From Clostridia bacterium (GTDB taxonomy: Bacteria; Bacillota; Clostridia; TANB77; CAG-508), in the NCBI GenBank assembly GCA_022793875.1, contig JAAWDR010000012.1, forward strand, positions 39,137-103,136: a stretch of 64,000 nt of DNA, in the 5' to 3' direction. The notes under the pieces were generated by a model, which saw only the letters and a program-made list of their open reading frames with translations, was not told the origin of the DNA and made no database searches. The translations under genes and the position numbers were made by a program. Below are positions 1-10,992 of the stretch, piece by piece. Each line of letters opens with the position of its first letter. The first letter of the stretch is position 1.

Positions 1-14
1 TTTTTGATTATGTA

Positions 15-575
15 CTAGGCAGCTTGGGAATGAACTCTGTATTGTACAGGGCTCATTCCTTTTAATTTGCTCTTTATCCTTTTATTATTATAATATTCTA
101 TTATATCCTTTTCTAATTCTTCTATTTTTTTATATTCTTTCATATAAAATAATTCTGATTTTAATAAACCAAAGAAGTTTTCTGCTAATGCAGTATCTAA
201 ACAATTTCCCTTTCTTGACATACTTTGCCTAATGCCTTTTTCTTTTAACAAATGTTGATATTGTTTCATTTCATATTGCCATCCTTGATCTGAATGCAAA
301 ATCAAATTTGTATTATCTTGTATTTTATTGAATGCTTTTTCTAACATATCTGTAACTTGTGCAAATATTGGGTGTCTAGATAAATTAAAACTTATTACTT
401 CTCCATTAAATAAATCTACTATTGGTGATAAATATAACTTTTCATTATGAACTTTAAACTCTGTAACATCTGTAACCCATTTTTCATTTGGTTTTTCTGC
501 TTCAAACTCACGATTTAATAGATTATCACATATTTTTCCTACTTCACCTTTGTATGATTTATATTTTTGGGTGCT
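15..575 (-). pseudogene. IS3-family transposase (OrfB, rve/DDE domain) remnant, 5'-truncated
   Basis: ORF 15..347 has HSDQGWQY and NCLDTALAENFFGLLKSE and ends SPVQYR. The frame reads upstream without a start codon (KYKSYKGEVGKICDNLLNREFEAEKPNEKWVTDVTEF...) to about 575, where similarity stops. Confidence 0.85.
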
Positions 576-747
576 AACAAAACATTTATAGAAAACAAAA
601 TGAAAATTTGCACGTAAGGTGAAAAAAATTTAATTATGACTATTTAGCTCTATGGACAAAATTTAAAAAATGTGATAATATAAGCCTAACTTAAGAATTA
701 AATATTAGTTTTTAAAGACAATGGAAAATAAATAGATAGAAGGGAAA

Positions 748-2331
748 GTGAAAAGAATGAAAGAAACATTTTATATAACAACACCAATATACTATCCAAG
801 CGGAAAATATCATATAGGAACAGCATATACAACAGTATTAGCTGATACAATAAAAAGATATCAAGAATTAAGAGGAAAAGAAGTTTTCATGTTAACAGGA
901 GCAGATGAACATGGACAAAAAATAGAAATAAAAGCTAAAGAAGCAAACAAAACGCCACAAGAATATGTGGATGGAATGGCAGAAATGGCAAAAGAACTAT
1001 GGAAAAAAATGGACATAAAGTATGATGATTTTATAAGAACAACAGATGAAAGACATGAGAAAATAGTTCAAAAGATATTTGACAAATTTATAGACCAAGG
1101 AGATATTTATAAAGGGGAATATGAAGGATTATATTGTGTACCATGTGAGACATTTTTTACAGAAACACAATTAATAGACGGAAAATGTCCAGACTGTGGA
1201 AGAGAAGTAGTACCAATGAAAGAAGAATCATACTTCTTTAATATGAAAAAATATGCAGATAGACTTTTAAAATATTATGGAGAACATCCAGATTTTATAA
1301 AACCAGAATATAGAAAACAAGAAATGATAAATAATTTTATAAAACCAGGACTAGAAGATTTATGTGTAACAAGAACATCATTTGATTGGGGAATAAAAGT
1401 ATTAAAAGACCCTAAACATGTAGTATATGTATGGTTAGATGCATTAACAAATTACATTACAGCATTAGGATATATGTCAGAAGATGAAACATTGTTTAAT
1501 AAATTTTGGCCAGCAAATCTACATTTAGTAGGAAAAGATATAGCAAGATTTCACTTAATCTATTGGCCAATATTCTTAATGGCATTAGGTTTACCATTAC
1601 CAAAAACAATATTTGTTCATAACTGGATAATGATGAAAGACGGAAAGATGAGTAAATCAAAAGGAAATGTAATATACCCAGAAACTCTAATTCAAAGATA
1701 TGGATTAGATGCAACAAAATATTTCTTATTAAGAGAGGTGCCAATGTCACAAGATGGACTATTTTCACCAGAAGAGTTTGTACAAAGATATAATTTTGAC
1801 TTGTGCAATGATTTAAGTAACTTACTAAACAGAACAGTATCAATGGTGAATAAATATTTTGAAGGAAAAGTACCTGAATATAATGGAATACCAAATGAAG
1901 TTGATGAAGAAATAGAAAAAATATCTTTAGAACAAGTAGATAAATTTGAAACATTATTTGAAAATTTTGAAATAGCAAATTCAATACAAGAAATATGGAC
2001 TTTAGTGTCAAGAACAAATAAATATATTGATGAAACATCACCATGGGCTCTAGCAAAAGAAGAACAAACTGATAAACTGAAATCAGCAATGTACCATTTA
2101 ATAGAAAATTTAAGAAGAATAGCAATATTAATAAAACCATTTATGAATGAAACTTCAGAAAATATATTAAGACAAATTGGTATACAAGACGAAAATTTGA
2201 AAACTTGGGAAAGCTTAAAAAAATATAACAAATTAAAAGATGTTAAAGTCATTGAAAAAGGTGAGCCAATATTTATGAGATTAAATGCAGAAGAAGAAAT
2301 AGAATATATAAAAAATATAATGAAAAAATAG
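748..2331 (+). CDS. metG: methionyl-tRNA synthetase
   Basis: TPIYYPSGKYHIGTAYTT, zinc knuckle CVPCETFF...CPDCGRE, KMSKSKGN; GTG start; no C-terminal tRNA-binding domain. Confidence 0.97.
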   Translation: MKRMKETFYITTPIYYPSGKYHIGTAYTTVLADTIKRYQELRGKEVFMLTGADEHGQKIEIKAKEANKTPQEYVDGMAEMAKELWKKMDIKYDDFIRTTDERHEKIVQKIFDKFIDQGDIYKGEYEGLYCVPCETFFTETQLIDGKCPDCGREVVPMKEESYFFNMKKYADRLLKYYGEHPDFIKPEYRKQEMINNFIKPGLEDLCVTRTSFDWGIKVLKDPKHVVYVWLDALTNYITALGYMSEDETLFNKFWPANLHLVGKDIARFHLIYWPIFLMALGLPLPKTIFVHNWIMMKDGKMSKSKGNVIYPETLIQRYGLDATKYFLLREVPMSQDGLFSPEEFVQRYNFDLCNDLSNLLNRTVSMVNKYFEGKVPEYNGIPNEVDEEIEKISLEQVDKFETLFENFEIANSIQEIWTLVSRTNKYIDETSPWALAKEEQTDKLKSAMYHLIENLRRIAILIKPFMNETSENILRQIGIQDENLKTWESLKKYNKLKDVKVIEKGEPIFMRLNAEEEIEYIKNIMKK

Positions 2332-2350
2332 AAATATAAAGGATTAAGAT

Positions 2351-3274
2351 ATGGGAATATTTCATAATAAAGAGCAATATCAGGGGTACAATATCTATAG
2401 TATGAAAAGATATTTAGATAAAAAAAGAATGATATTTAATATAATTGTTATTATTATAATAATGATAACATTGGGATTAGTTATTTATTATACAATTGAT
2501 ACAACAAAGAGAATAAAGAAATCTAAAGAATATGCTACACAAATCATAGAATATAAAAGACAAGAAGAAATAAAGAGACAAGAAGAGGAAAAGAACAGAC
2601 AAGAAAAAATACCAAAACTTACAGGAGAGGGTAAAGAAAATATTAAAAACATTTATAAAAGTGAAAATAAAAGAGCATTTTTAACTTTTGATGATGGACC
2701 ATCTAAAAATACTAAAGGTATTTTAGATATATTAAAAGAAAATGATATAAAAGCAACATTTTTTGTTTTAGGATGCCAAGTTGAAGTTTTTCCAGAGACA
2801 ACTAAAAGAATGTATGATGAAGGACATTATATAGCAAATCATGGATATTCACATATATATTCAAATATTTATCAATCAGCAGGACAAGTATTAACTGAGT
2901 TTAATCAATGTAATCAAATAGTAGCAAATATAATTGGAGTTCCAGAGTATAATTCACATTTGTTTAGATTTCCTGGAGGTTCTGTTGGAGGAAAATATGC
3001 AAAATTGAAAAATGAAGCAATATCAGTTTTAGAACAGAATGATATTTTACATGTTGATTGGAATGCATTAACTGGCGACTCAGAAAAAATTAATCCATCA
3101 GAAGAGTATTTAATGAATAATTTGCAAAAAACTACAGAAGGGAAAAATAGTGTAGTTATTTTGATGCATGATTCTCATGCGAAAGAAATAACTATGCAAA
3201 CTTTGCCTAAAGTTATTTCTTATTTAAAAGAACAAGGGTATGAGTTTGAGAATTTTTATAGTATTATTAAATAA
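2351..3274 (+). CDS. polysaccharide deacetylase (NodB domain), membrane anchored
   Basis: N-terminal TM; LTFDDGPSKNT, HGYSH, RFPGG, LMHDS motifs. Confidence 0.92.
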   Translation: MGIFHNKEQYQGYNIYSMKRYLDKKRMIFNIIVIIIIMITLGLVIYYTIDTTKRIKKSKEYATQIIEYKRQEEIKRQEEEKNRQEKIPKLTGEGKENIKNIYKSENKRAFLTFDDGPSKNTKGILDILKENDIKATFFVLGCQVEVFPETTKRMYDEGHYIANHGYSHIYSNIYQSAGQVLTEFNQCNQIVANIIGVPEYNSHLFRFPGGSVGGKYAKLKNEAISVLEQNDILHVDWNALTGDSEKINPSEEYLMNNLQKTTEGKNSVVILMHDSHAKEITMQTLPKVISYLKEQGYEFENFYSIIK

Positions 3275-3306
3275 AATATAAAAATGCATAGAGAGGAGAA
3301 TGTAAA

Positions 3307-5631
3307 TTGCCTAGAAGAAAAAAAGAAGTTATAGATGGAATATCAGATAAATTAGAATATTTAGGATTAGATTTAGAAAAGATACCAGCAGATTTAAAAA
3401 GATTTGAACCTCTTCAATATAAAATTCCAAGATTTTATGATGAAAAAAAATATAGACAATATAGATATGTAGATATAAAAGATATTCAAATTCTATTATC
3501 ACCTACAAATAGATTAGAAGATTTAAGTGAAAAATATAAAAAAGCAAGTCCATTATATGAATATTTAGATAAAGATAATGAAAAGAACATTCTTAAATAT
3601 ACTACTTTCTTAAATATGTTAAAAAATGTAAATATTCAAGAAATAGAAAATGTAGAAAAAGAACAAGAAAGACTGAATGAAAATATACCTTTTAAAGTTA
3701 AGTTTAATGGAAATTACTTATGGCAAATTTATTATTCAGAAAATACAAATAAATATTTTATGATAGTACCAACAGAAGATACAGATTATTCAACATTTTT
3801 CTATTTATTAAAAAAGAAGATAGAAGGCAAAAATGAAAAAATATTTGTTCCTATAAGTAGTGTAAAATACTCAAACAAATATTTGAAAAATTCAGAATTT
3901 GAAGATATACAAAATTACTTATGGCTATTTACAAAAGATTGGCCATTAATATATGAAGTGTATGATAAAAATGAGGAAATATCTATTCAAATTATAGGTG
4001 AGACAAATGTTTATGAAAGAATAAGAACTCTTTATAAAGTAAAATTATCAAAGAAAGAAAGAGCAAATAATTTTTATAAATTACTGAAAGCATTATTTAT
4101 ATTACAAACTGAACTTCCTAATTTTTATAATTTTGAGACAAATATAAATGAAAAAGGTAGCTTAGAATTTTATTTAGAAGGACAAAAAATAGAATACAAA
4201 AATATAGTTGAGTTTATAAGAGAACAATATAAAAAAGGACTAAAAAGAAGGAAAGAGCTAAAATCAAAAATAAGAGCATATAAGAAAAAATTGAAGCAAT
4301 TACAAGAATTAGCAGCCACTCAAGAAATAGAATATTTAGCAAAAGAAAAACAGATATCAACATTTTTAGAATGTAAGAAATCATTTTTTGGAAAATTTAA
4401 ATATTACTTTAAATATAGCAAAAAGAATAATAGAAAAAATGATGTAATTGAAAATGAAAAAGATGTAGAAAATGAAATACAAATAGAAAAAAAATCAGAA
4501 GTAAAGAAAGAAAAGAAAAAAATTCCAATTAAAAAAGTATATACATTAGATGAATTGATAACAAGTTATAAAGAATTAGAAGAATTAGAAAATAATATAA
4601 AAAATCTTTTAATGGATATAAATGCGTTAAAATTGAAAACAAAGAATACGGCTAAGAAAATAGAAAATGCAACTAAATTTATTGAAGAAATCGATAGTCA
4701 TAAAAAAAGTATATTCGAGTTTTGGAAATATAGTAATAAAGATGAAATGGCAACTTTGCCAGAAGGTGAACAAGAAGAAATAAATATAATTAAAAAAATA
4801 GAGAAAGTATTTGATTATAATGAAGATTTTGAAAAATTTGGAGAAAAACTTGATAAAATACAAAGAAAAATTTTAACTAAAGATGAGGCTAATAGTGTAT
4901 ATATTGCAACAACACAATTAATAAAAGTATTAAATGAAATAAAGAATAATGATATTACGCCAGAAAGTTTAGAAAAGAATTTAAAAAAACTTAAAAGTGA
5001 AGCTATAGAGTTAAAATCATTAGATGAAGAAGAATATGATATATTTGGAAATATTATAGAAGATAATACAAAAGTAAAAAAGATAAATAATAAGAGTCAT
5101 AGAGAATTACCAAGAGATAAATTTGAAATTTTGGATATTGATAAAAATACAAAAACAATAGGGTATAAATTGACTTTGCAAGTAGTAATAAAAAACATTT
5201 TAAAAGCTTTAGATAGTGTAGTTATACCAGAAAGCTTAGCTGTATATAGAATGACAGATTCTGAAAAGCTAAATATTAAAGAAATTAATGTATTTAATAT
5301 AAATCCAGAAAATGAAATAAAAGAAGTTCTTAAAAGCGATTTCTATAAGATTAATTTGTATAAATTGAATATAAAAGAAGGTACTAATGGAGTTGGTTTT
5401 ACTAATATTATATTTTATGATAATAAGAATAAAACATTACCAATAGGAATGGATCTATCAACTAAAATGATAGTTGACATATCGAAATTACATTTAAGTT
5501 TAGTAAATGAAAAATCTTTTAAAATTGCAAATTTTGAAAATGAAGAAAATGATTTTTCAAAAATTAGTATAAAAGATGTTCAAGTTTTTGAGTATGAAGT
5601 TGTTGATTTAGAAAATATTGACGATGAATAA
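3307..5631 (+). CDS. hypothetical protein with coiled-coil segments
   Basis: Long ORF with TTG start after a ribosome-binding site; Lys/Glu-rich central region; no family recognised. Confidence 0.7.
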   Translation: MPRRKKEVIDGISDKLEYLGLDLEKIPADLKRFEPLQYKIPRFYDEKKYRQYRYVDIKDIQILLSPTNRLEDLSEKYKKASPLYEYLDKDNEKNILKYTTFLNMLKNVNIQEIENVEKEQERLNENIPFKVKFNGNYLWQIYYSENTNKYFMIVPTEDTDYSTFFYLLKKKIEGKNEKIFVPISSVKYSNKYLKNSEFEDIQNYLWLFTKDWPLIYEVYDKNEEISIQIIGETNVYERIRTLYKVKLSKKERANNFYKLLKALFILQTELPNFYNFETNINEKGSLEFYLEGQKIEYKNIVEFIREQYKKGLKRRKELKSKIRAYKKKLKQLQELAATQEIEYLAKEKQISTFLECKKSFFGKFKYYFKYSKKNNRKNDVIENEKDVENEIQIEKKSEVKKEKKKIPIKKVYTLDELITSYKELEELENNIKNLLMDINALKLKTKNTAKKIENATKFIEEIDSHKKSIFEFWKYSNKDEMATLPEGEQEEINIIKKIEKVFDYNEDFEKFGEKLDKIQRKILTKDEANSVYIATTQLIKVLNEIKNNDITPESLEKNLKKLKSEAIELKSLDEEEYDIFGNIIEDNTKVKKINNKSHRELPRDKFEILDIDKNTKTIGYKLTLQVVIKNILKALDSVVIPESLAVYRMTDSEKLNIKEINVFNINPENEIKEVLKSDFYKINLYKLNIKEGTNGVGFTNIIFYDNKNKTLPIGMDLSTKMIVDISKLHLSLVNEKSFKIANFENEENDFSKISIKDVQVFEYEVVDLENIDDE

Positions 5632-5632
5632 A

Positions 5633-5664
5633 AAATGTTCTAAATGATTTTAGAACATTTTTTG
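5633..5664 (+). terminator. intrinsic terminator
   Basis: AAATGTTCTAAA-TGA-TTTTAGAACATTTTTT. Confidence 0.75.
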
Positions 5665-5724
5665 TTTAAATTACTGGACATTTTTTTGTAAATATGATAA
5701 TATACAAATGCTAGTACATAAAAT

Positions 5725-5811
5725 GCCGGTGTGCTGGAATTGGTAGACGGGGCAGACTCAAAATCTGTTGTCAGCAATGGCGTGTGGGTTCGAGTCCCAC
5801 CACCGGCACCA
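5725..5811 (+). tRNA. tRNA-Leu(CAA)
   Basis: GCCGGTG...CACCGGC-A-CCA acceptor; anticodon loop CTCAAAA; long variable arm; TTCGAGTCC T-loop. Confidence 0.95.
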
Positions 5812-5900
5812 CAAAGAACAAGAGATATTATTTTCTTGTTCTTTTATATATAAATATATTAATAAATTATTTTCCAACAGTATTTGTGCTTTAGGAAGGA

Positions 5901-6827
5901 ATGAATTTAAACATGAAAGAAAGCCTATTAGAATACTATTTAGATAAACTAAATTATAAAACAAAACCTCAATTTTTAGAAAAATATTTACAAACACCAT
6001 GTCTATTAAGACTAAAAAAAGTTGGATATTTTTGTGGAATGGATTATGCTTCTAAAGATATATATAATTTTAAAGAAAAAATTACAAGATATGATCATTC
6101 TTTAACAGTTGCACTACTTACATGGAAATGTTCGAAAGATATGAAAGCAACAATAGCAGGATTGTTTCATGATATTGCAACACCATGTTTTTCACATGTA
6201 ATAGATTATATGAATAATGATTATGAAAAACAAGAAAGTACAGAGCAATATACAGAAAAGATATTAAGAAATGATGAGTATTTGAAAAAATGTTTAAAAG
6301 AAGATAATATTGAAATAGAAGATATAATTAATTTCAAAAAATATAATATAGTAGATAATGATAGACCTAAAGTCTGCTCTGACAGATTAGATGGGGTAAT
6401 TCTTACAGGAATTTCATGGACAAAAAATATTAATTATGAAGATATAGAAAATATTATAAATGATATAGAAATATACAATAATGATGAAATAGGGTTTAGA
6501 ACTGAAAAAGTAGCAAATTTCGTTTTAGAAGTTAGTAAAAGTATTGATATTTATTGTCATACTAAAGAAGATAATTATATGATGGAATTATTAGCTAGTA
6601 TTACAAGATATGGTATAGAAAGAAATTATATTACTTATGATGAATTATATTATTCAACAGAAGAAGATATAATTATTAAATTAAAAAATACAAAAGATAA
6701 TAAAATAATTTCAGACTTTAAGTTATTTGAAAGTATTTCAATAGATGATATTCCTGATATAAATTTGACAAAAGTAAAAATAAGAGATTTAAATCCTTTA
6801 GTTCAAGGAAAAAGATTAGTAATATAA
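5901..6827 (+). CDS. HD-domain phosphohydrolase
   Basis: YDHSLTVALLTW and GLFHDIATPCFSHVID (HD motif). Confidence 0.85.
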   Translation: MNLNMKESLLEYYLDKLNYKTKPQFLEKYLQTPCLLRLKKVGYFCGMDYASKDIYNFKEKITRYDHSLTVALLTWKCSKDMKATIAGLFHDIATPCFSHVIDYMNNDYEKQESTEQYTEKILRNDEYLKKCLKEDNIEIEDIINFKKYNIVDNDRPKVCSDRLDGVILTGISWTKNINYEDIENIINDIEIYNNDEIGFRTEKVANFVLEVSKSIDIYCHTKEDNYMMELLASITRYGIERNYITYDELYYSTEEDIIIKLKNTKDNKIISDFKLFESISIDDIPDINLTKVKIRDLNPLVQGKRLVI

Positions 6828-6980
6828 GATTAGAAAAATATGAAATTAATAAAAAAATGTGATATCATATAAAAGTAGGAAACAAAATGCTAGGAGAAAA
6901 TAAAAATGTAACATGAAGTATAAACAATACAGAAGATGAAAGTATAGGTGAGAATAATAAAGTAGTTTAAGGAATAATTT

Positions 6981-7232
6981 ATGAGCAAAAATTATAAAGA
7001 AATCAATAAATCAGAAACTGAAACAACAATAAATGTATTGTATAGTGAAAAATTGTTATCAATTTACACAAATAAAATAGAATTAGAAAAACAGTTATAT
7101 AAAATTTTAGGAGAACCACAAAAAGAATATATAAAAGGTAAATTTATTATTGGAAGTATATGGGAAGTGCCTTTAAGTGAAAAAACTAAAATTTCTAAAA
7201 TAATATTAAAAGCGAATATTTTTGAATTATAG
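6981..7232 (+). CDS. hypothetical protein, 83 aa
   Basis: Small ORF; no family recognised. Confidence 0.45.
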   Translation: MSKNYKEINKSETETTINVLYSEKLLSIYTNKIELEKQLYKILGEPQKEYIKGKFIIGSIWEVPLSEKTKISKIILKANIFEL

Positions 7233-7322
7233 AAGCACTATAGTTAATATAGTGTTTTGCTTGATTTTTATGTGAAAATGGTGTATTATATTATAATAGA
7301 AACAATAGGAAGGAACATTAAA

Positions 7323-7931
7323 ATGTCAAAAATATTTAATTGGAAAGAAAATATAAAAGAAGAGGAACTACAAGAAGTAGAAGAAACATTAAAAAATGGT
7401 GGGATAGTAATATTTCCAACAGACACAGTATATGGTATAGGATGTAATTGTTTTTCAACAAAAGCAATTAAAAAGATTTTTGATGTAAAATCAAGATCTG
7501 AAAAGAAACCAATAAATGTATTAACTGATAAAATTGAGAAAATAGAAAATGTAACAAAAAACATAAAAAATGAAGAAAAGGAAATAATAAATAAATATAT
7601 GCCAGGTGCAGTAACAGTAGTATTAGACAAAAATGAAAATGTGCCTGATATTTTAACGTCAGGTTTAAATACAATAGGAGTAAGAATACCAGACAATAAA
7701 ATAGCATTAGAAATTTTAAAAAAATTTGAAAATCCATTAGCTACAACAAGTGTAAATATTTCAGGAGATTTACCAGGAGTGGAAATAAGTGACTTTGTGA
7801 AAGAATTTGAAAATAAAGTTGATATTATTATAGATGGTGGAAAAACTAAAATAGGAGTTGCATCAACAATTGTTAAAGTTGATGAAAGTTCGAAAATAAA
7901 TATTTTAAGAGAAGGAAGCATCAAAATATGA
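7323..7931 (+). CDS. tsaC: L-threonylcarbamoyladenylate synthase (Sua5/YrdC/YwlC)
   Basis: GGIVIFPTDTVYGIGCN, KSRSEKKPINVL, TSVNISG; start ATG 7323 preferred over ORF-track start 7257. Confidence 0.92.
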   Translation: MSKIFNWKENIKEEELQEVEETLKNGGIVIFPTDTVYGIGCNCFSTKAIKKIFDVKSRSEKKPINVLTDKIEKIENVTKNIKNEEKEIINKYMPGAVTVVLDKNENVPDILTSGLNTIGVRIPDNKIALEILKKFENPLATTSVNISGDLPGVEISDFVKEFENKVDIIIDGGKTKIGVASTIVKVDESSKINILREGSIKI

Positions 7932-8491
7932 AAAAAGTTTATATTATTTTAACATATTCAGGTACATTTTTATCTAAAATAATTAAATATTATACAAGAG
8001 ATGAATTTTCGCATGTATCAATTTCGCTAGATTCAGACTTAAAAAAGATGTATAGTTTTGGGAGATTAAATCCATATAACCCTTTTTGGGCAGGATTTGT
8101 ACATGAAGGAGTGAATTTTGGAACATTTAAAAGATTTTCAAGAACAAGAGCTAAAGTATATTCTTTAGAAGTAGAAGACGAACAATATGAAAAAATAAAA
8201 GATGCAATTTACTATATTAAGAAAGTAAGAAAACAATACAAATTTAATTTATTAGGACTTTTTGCAGTAGGTTTTAAGATAAGAATAAAATCAAATAAAG
8301 CATTTTATTGTGCAGAATTTGTAAAATATGCTTTAGACAAAGCAGAAGTAAAAACAGATTTGCCAGATTTAGTAAGACCAGAAAATTTTAAAGATATAAA
8401 AAATATAAAATTAGAGTATGAAGGATTATTGAAATTTTATAAGGTAAATAAATTTTCAATTGAAGAAAAGGAAAAAGAAATACTTTCTTAA
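7928..8491 (+). CDS. permuted papain-like (NlpC/P60, YiiX type) cysteine peptidase/amidase
   Basis: EFSHVSISLD (His) followed by KAFYCAEFVKYAL (Cys): permuted order. Confidence 0.7.
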   Translation: MKKVYIILTYSGTFLSKIIKYYTRDEFSHVSISLDSDLKKMYSFGRLNPYNPFWAGFVHEGVNFGTFKRFSRTRAKVYSLEVEDEQYEKIKDAIYYIKKVRKQYKFNLLGLFAVGFKIRIKSNKAFYCAEFVKYALDKAEVKTDLPDLVRPENFKDIKNIKLEYEGLLKFYKVNKFSIEEKEKEILS

Positions 8492-8651
8492 TATTTTAAG
8501 AAAAGTGTTTCTTTTTTTGTATAATATGAAAATTCTATGAACTTTATAATATATAATATAACTGTAGAAAAATAAATAATTTTTTCGTGTTCGCATTTTC
8601 AATAAGAACTACACATATATTTTAATAAGAAAATATATAGGTGGTGATATT

Positions 8652-10805
8652 GTGAAAAAGACATATACAGTAGCTCTTGCAGGAAATCCTAATGTAGGAA
8701 AATCTACTATTTTTAATAGTTTGACAGGAATGCATCAACATACAGGAAATTGGACAGGAAAAACAGTAGCAAATGCAACAGGAAAATCAAATATAAAGGA
8801 TAGAGAATTTATTTTTGTAGATATACCAGGTACATATTCAATAATGTCAAATTCAGAAGAAGAAGAAATTGCAAGAGATTACATATGCTTTGGAAATCCA
8901 GATGTAACAATAGTTGTAGTAGATGCAACAGTTATAGAAAGAAACTTAAATTTAGTTTTTCAAATAATGGAAATAACTGATAATGTGATAGTTTGTGTAA
9001 ATCTATTAGATGAGGCTAAAAAGAAAAAGATAAAAGTAGATTTAAAAAAATTAGAAGAATTATTAGGAGTTCCTGTTGTAGGTACAATAGCTAGAGATAA
9101 AAAAACATTAGATAATTTAAAAAATGCAATATATAAAGTTTGTGAGAGGAAGATTATACCAAATACTAAAGAAATTGAATATAGTTCAGAAATAGAAGAA
9201 AATATTAATTTGCTAGAACAAAAATTAGAAGAAATTTATGAAGAAAATAATCAAGTTTTTAATAGAGCAGTTTCAGTTAAAATCGAACAAGACAATAAAA
9301 GAGCAAGAAAGTTATATAGGTGGATTTCAATTAAATTAATTGATGGAGAAGAAAAAATATTAAAAACAATACAAAATAATTTGAATATAGATTTTGAAAA
9401 AAAAGAAATACAAGATTGCATAGTAGATATAAAACGAAATTTGAAAGAGTATAATATAAATCAAAATAATTTTAAAGATAAAGTAGTAACAAACATAATG
9501 AAAAAGGCAGAAGAGATTTCCAAAGAAGTTTGTACTTTTGAAAATGAAGATTATGGAGCAAGAGACAGGAAAATAGATAAAATTTTAACATCAAAAAAAT
9601 TTGGAATTCCTATAATGATACTTTTTTTAGGAATTATATTTTGGATAACAATAATTGGAGCAAATTATCCATCAGATTTATTATTTAATATTTTTAATTG
9701 GTTTCAGGACAAATTAGTATATTTTGCTGAATATATACATTGTCCTGAATGGCTTTCAAACATGTTAATATATGGAGTATATCAAACATTAACTTGGATT
9801 GTAGCTGTTATGCTACCACCAATGGCCATATTTTTTCCATTATTTACGTTTTTAGAAGATTTGGGATATTTACCGAGAATCGCATTTAATATGGATGGAT
9901 TTTTCAAAAAAGCATTTTGCAGTGGTAAACAAATGATTACTATGTGTATGGGATTTGGATGTAACGCCTGTGGAGTAACAGGTTGCAGAATAATTGACTC
10001 ACCAAGAGAAAGACTAATTGCAATATTAACAAATAATTTTGTACCATGTAATGGAAGATTTCCTTTATTAATATCAATTGCAACAATATTTATTGCAGGA
10101 GCTTATGCAGGAAGTAATGGCTTTTTAGCATCAGTATTATCAACTATTGCAGTAATAATGGTGATAATATTTGGAATATTTTTAACATTAGTAATATCTA
10201 GAATATTATCAAACACAATATTAAAAGGTATACCATCTTCAATGGTTTTAGAATTGCCACCATATAGAAAACCACAATTCGGAAAAATATTGGTACGTTC
10301 AATATTAGATAGGACATTATTTGTATTAGGAAGGGCAATTGCTGTTGCAGCACCAGCAGGACTTGTAATTTGGTTATTAGCAAATATTGGTATTAATGGA
10401 CAAAGCTTACTTGTAATAATTGCTAATTTCTTAAATCCTTTTGCAAAATTAATGGGATTAGATGGGTATATTTTAACAGCTTTTATTTTAGGAATGCCAG
10501 CTAATGAAATTGTATTACCTATAATTTTAATGTGCTATTTAAAAGGTGGAACGCTTGTAAATATAGAAGATACAGTGCAAATTGGTCAAATACTAATTCA
10601 TAATGGTTGGACTATGTTAACAGCAATTAATGTAATGATATTTACTATTTTGCATTTCCCTTGTACTACTACTTTATTGACTATAAAAAAAGAAACTGCT
10701 AGTTGGAAGTGGACTGCTTTGTCTTTTGCTATTCCTACTGTTTGTGGAGTTGTTTTATGTATGTGTACTACTTTAGCATACAATGTATTTAGCTTGATTT
10801 TATAG
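8652..10805 (+). CDS. feoB: ferrous iron transport protein B
   Basis: GNPNVGKSTIFN, DIPGTYS, MCMGFGCNACGVTG; no feoA ORF adjacent. Confidence 0.97.
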   Translation: MKKTYTVALAGNPNVGKSTIFNSLTGMHQHTGNWTGKTVANATGKSNIKDREFIFVDIPGTYSIMSNSEEEEIARDYICFGNPDVTIVVVDATVIERNLNLVFQIMEITDNVIVCVNLLDEAKKKKIKVDLKKLEELLGVPVVGTIARDKKTLDNLKNAIYKVCERKIIPNTKEIEYSSEIEENINLLEQKLEEIYEENNQVFNRAVSVKIEQDNKRARKLYRWISIKLIDGEEKILKTIQNNLNIDFEKKEIQDCIVDIKRNLKEYNINQNNFKDKVVTNIMKKAEEISKEVCTFENEDYGARDRKIDKILTSKKFGIPIMILFLGIIFWITIIGANYPSDLLFNIFNWFQDKLVYFAEYIHCPEWLSNMLIYGVYQTLTWIVAVMLPPMAIFFPLFTFLEDLGYLPRIAFNMDGFFKKAFCSGKQMITMCMGFGCNACGVTGCRIIDSPRERLIAILTNNFVPCNGRFPLLISIATIFIAGAYAGSNGFLASVLSTIAVIMVIIFGIFLTLVISRILSNTILKGIPSSMVLELPPYRKPQFGKILVRSILDRTLFVLGRAIAVAAPAGLVIWLLANIGINGQSLLVIIANFLNPFAKLMGLDGYILTAFILGMPANEIVLPIILMCYLKGGTLVNIEDTVQIGQILIHNGWTMLTAINVMIFTILHFPCTTTLLTIKKETASWKWTALSFAIPTVCGVVLCMCTTLAYNVFSLIL

Positions 10806-10992
10806 AAAGTAATGTAACAAGTTACAGTTCAGGTGCTTTAAAACAAACTGTTAAGCTATGTTTAGAGTTATGCAATACAGATTTAGATTTGGTAGGATGA
10901 TATATAATAACTATTATTTAACTAAATTTACAAAAAACATTGAAAAAAACAAAAAAATAATGTATTATAAGTAGCAGAGATAGAGGTGTGTT

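Noticed and set aside
1496-2252. Long minus-strand ORFs opposite metG (and many similar L/F/Y/S-rich minus ORFs across the window)
   Set aside because: Low-complexity hydrophobic translations antisense to well-supported genes; a by-product of AT-rich codon usage.
5758-6000. 80-aa minus ORF over tRNA-Leu(CAA)
   Set aside because: Spurious: CSLWCRWWDSNPHAIADNRF is the antisense of the tRNA.
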